Below are positions 5,140 to 5,568 of a DNA stretch of 5,568 nt, in pieces. Position 1 is the stretch's first letter, and each line of letters starts with the position of its first letter. The position numbers and the translations under genes are program-made. A model generated the notes under the pieces. The model searched no databases and was not told the origin of the DNA. It saw only the letters and a list, made by a program, of their open reading frames with translations. Source of the DNA: an uncultured Ruminococcus sp. (GTDB lineage: Bacteria > Bacillota > Clostridia > Oscillospirales > Ruminococcaceae). The stretch is taken from the NCBI GenBank assembly GCA_900545125.1, contig UQXS01000157.1:1-5568 (forward strand). The letters are read 5' to 3'.

Positions 5140-5562
5140 TTATTTGTTTTCGTCAAACGCTTCAAGAGCGTCCAAAACCGCATAATATACCATTTCGTCG
5201 GGGTGATATCTATCATCATTGAATATCGAATTACCCGCTTGATTAAAATGTTCCATAATCGCAGCAGCACAGCCTGAACTTCGATTCTGCCCAGATTCGC
5301 ATTGGCAAATAATTTGCAGTTCTTTCGACTTTGCAGAATATACAAATTCCGCTATTTTATCTGCCTCGGTTAGTTCTGTCTGGAAATCGTCAAGCGGAAT
5401 ATATAGTACATGATCTGCCTTTTTACTGTAATCAACAAGTCTATAATTCTTATCGGTATTGAATTTATCAGGGTCATAAAAACTGATGACGGCGGTATTT
5501 TGAGGAAAGTTATTTTGTAATAAGTATTCAATGGATTTTCGGGAATAAATGGCGATTTTCAT
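5140..5562 (-). CDS. Protein-tyrosine/dual-specificity phosphatase-like protein
   Basis: The product is 140 residues and appears complete from the ATG at 5562. It carries the signature loop of cysteine phosphatases, C-x5-R, as CESGQNRS with Cys88 and Arg94, preceded by a hydrophobic strand (LQIICQ) and followed by a helix (GCAAAIMEHF). This is the usual order in this fold. The catalytic mechanism would use Cys88 as nucleophile; the general acid aspartate is not certain (D58 or D59 are candidates). The protein is short, lacks a signal peptide or membrane helix, and should be cytosolic. Similar short proteins are annotated as tyrosine phosphatase family proteins in Firmicutes genomes and mobile elements. 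The substrate is unknown and might be a phosphoprotein or nucleotide. The ribosome site would fall beyond the window edge. The gene ends in its own terminator, so it is a separate unit from the recombinase. Confidence 0.75.
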   Translation of the reverse strand: MKIAIYSRKSIEYLLQNNFPQNTAVISFYDPDKFNTDKNYRLVDYSKKADHVLYIPLDDFQTELTEADKIAEFVYSAKSKELQIICQCESGQNRSSGCAAAIMEHFNQAGNSIFNDDRYHPDEMVYYAVLDALEAFDENK

Positions 5563-5568
5563 AAGATG

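Noticed and set aside
5088..5345. Minus-strand 85-residue frame overlapping the phosphatase-like gene
   Set aside because: It overlaps the phosphatase-like gene and crosses its terminator stem; it lacks any recognisable motif.
1..5568. CRISPR array, insertion sequence with terminal repeats, or riboswitch
   Set aside because: No regularly spaced repeats, transposase of the DDE or HUH type, or recognisable riboswitch core was seen on either strand.

Overview
The window is AT-rich. Its gene content fits a sporulating member of the Firmicutes, class Clostridia; a Ruminococcus-type (Oscillospiraceae) host is my best guess, made from protein style only. Every gene I can support lies on the minus strand, so the window is described right to left, in the direction of transcription.

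Right part (about 5568 down to 2908): this looks like one end of an integrated element. It carries a protein-tyrosine-phosphatase-like protein closed by a strong hairpin terminator, an AT-rich stretch with direct repeats, a short reading frame that begins like an XRE/Cro-type regulator but lacks the rest of that fold, and a 45-residue small protein. A 530-residue large serine recombinase follows, with its own near-consensus promoter, and ends the element.

Junction (about 2890-2925): after the recombinase stop codons the sequence switches within about 12 bases into the last codons of a sporulation sigma factor gene. The segment reads YVSRIEKKAIEKLRK..., the end of region 4.2, and is closest to SigK as I remember that family. 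It has no start, promoter or remaining domains. A recombinase abutting a 3' sigma-factor fragment is the layout expected of a skin-type element (an intervening sequence in sigK), or of a mobile element using this gene as its attachment site. The other half of the sigma gene and the other element end are outside the window, so excision during sporulation is an inference.

Left part (2793 down to 1): this looks like ordinary chromosome. A strong extended -10 promoter drives a tight operon of a DnaD-domain protein (TTG start), a DnaC/DnaI-type helicase-loader ATPase and a GNAT acetyltransferase, with gaps of 17 and 26 bases. The first two would work together in loading the replicative helicase; the acetyltransferase substrate is unknown. 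Downstream, a consensus promoter drives a tRNA-Pro(GGG) gene cut by the window edge.
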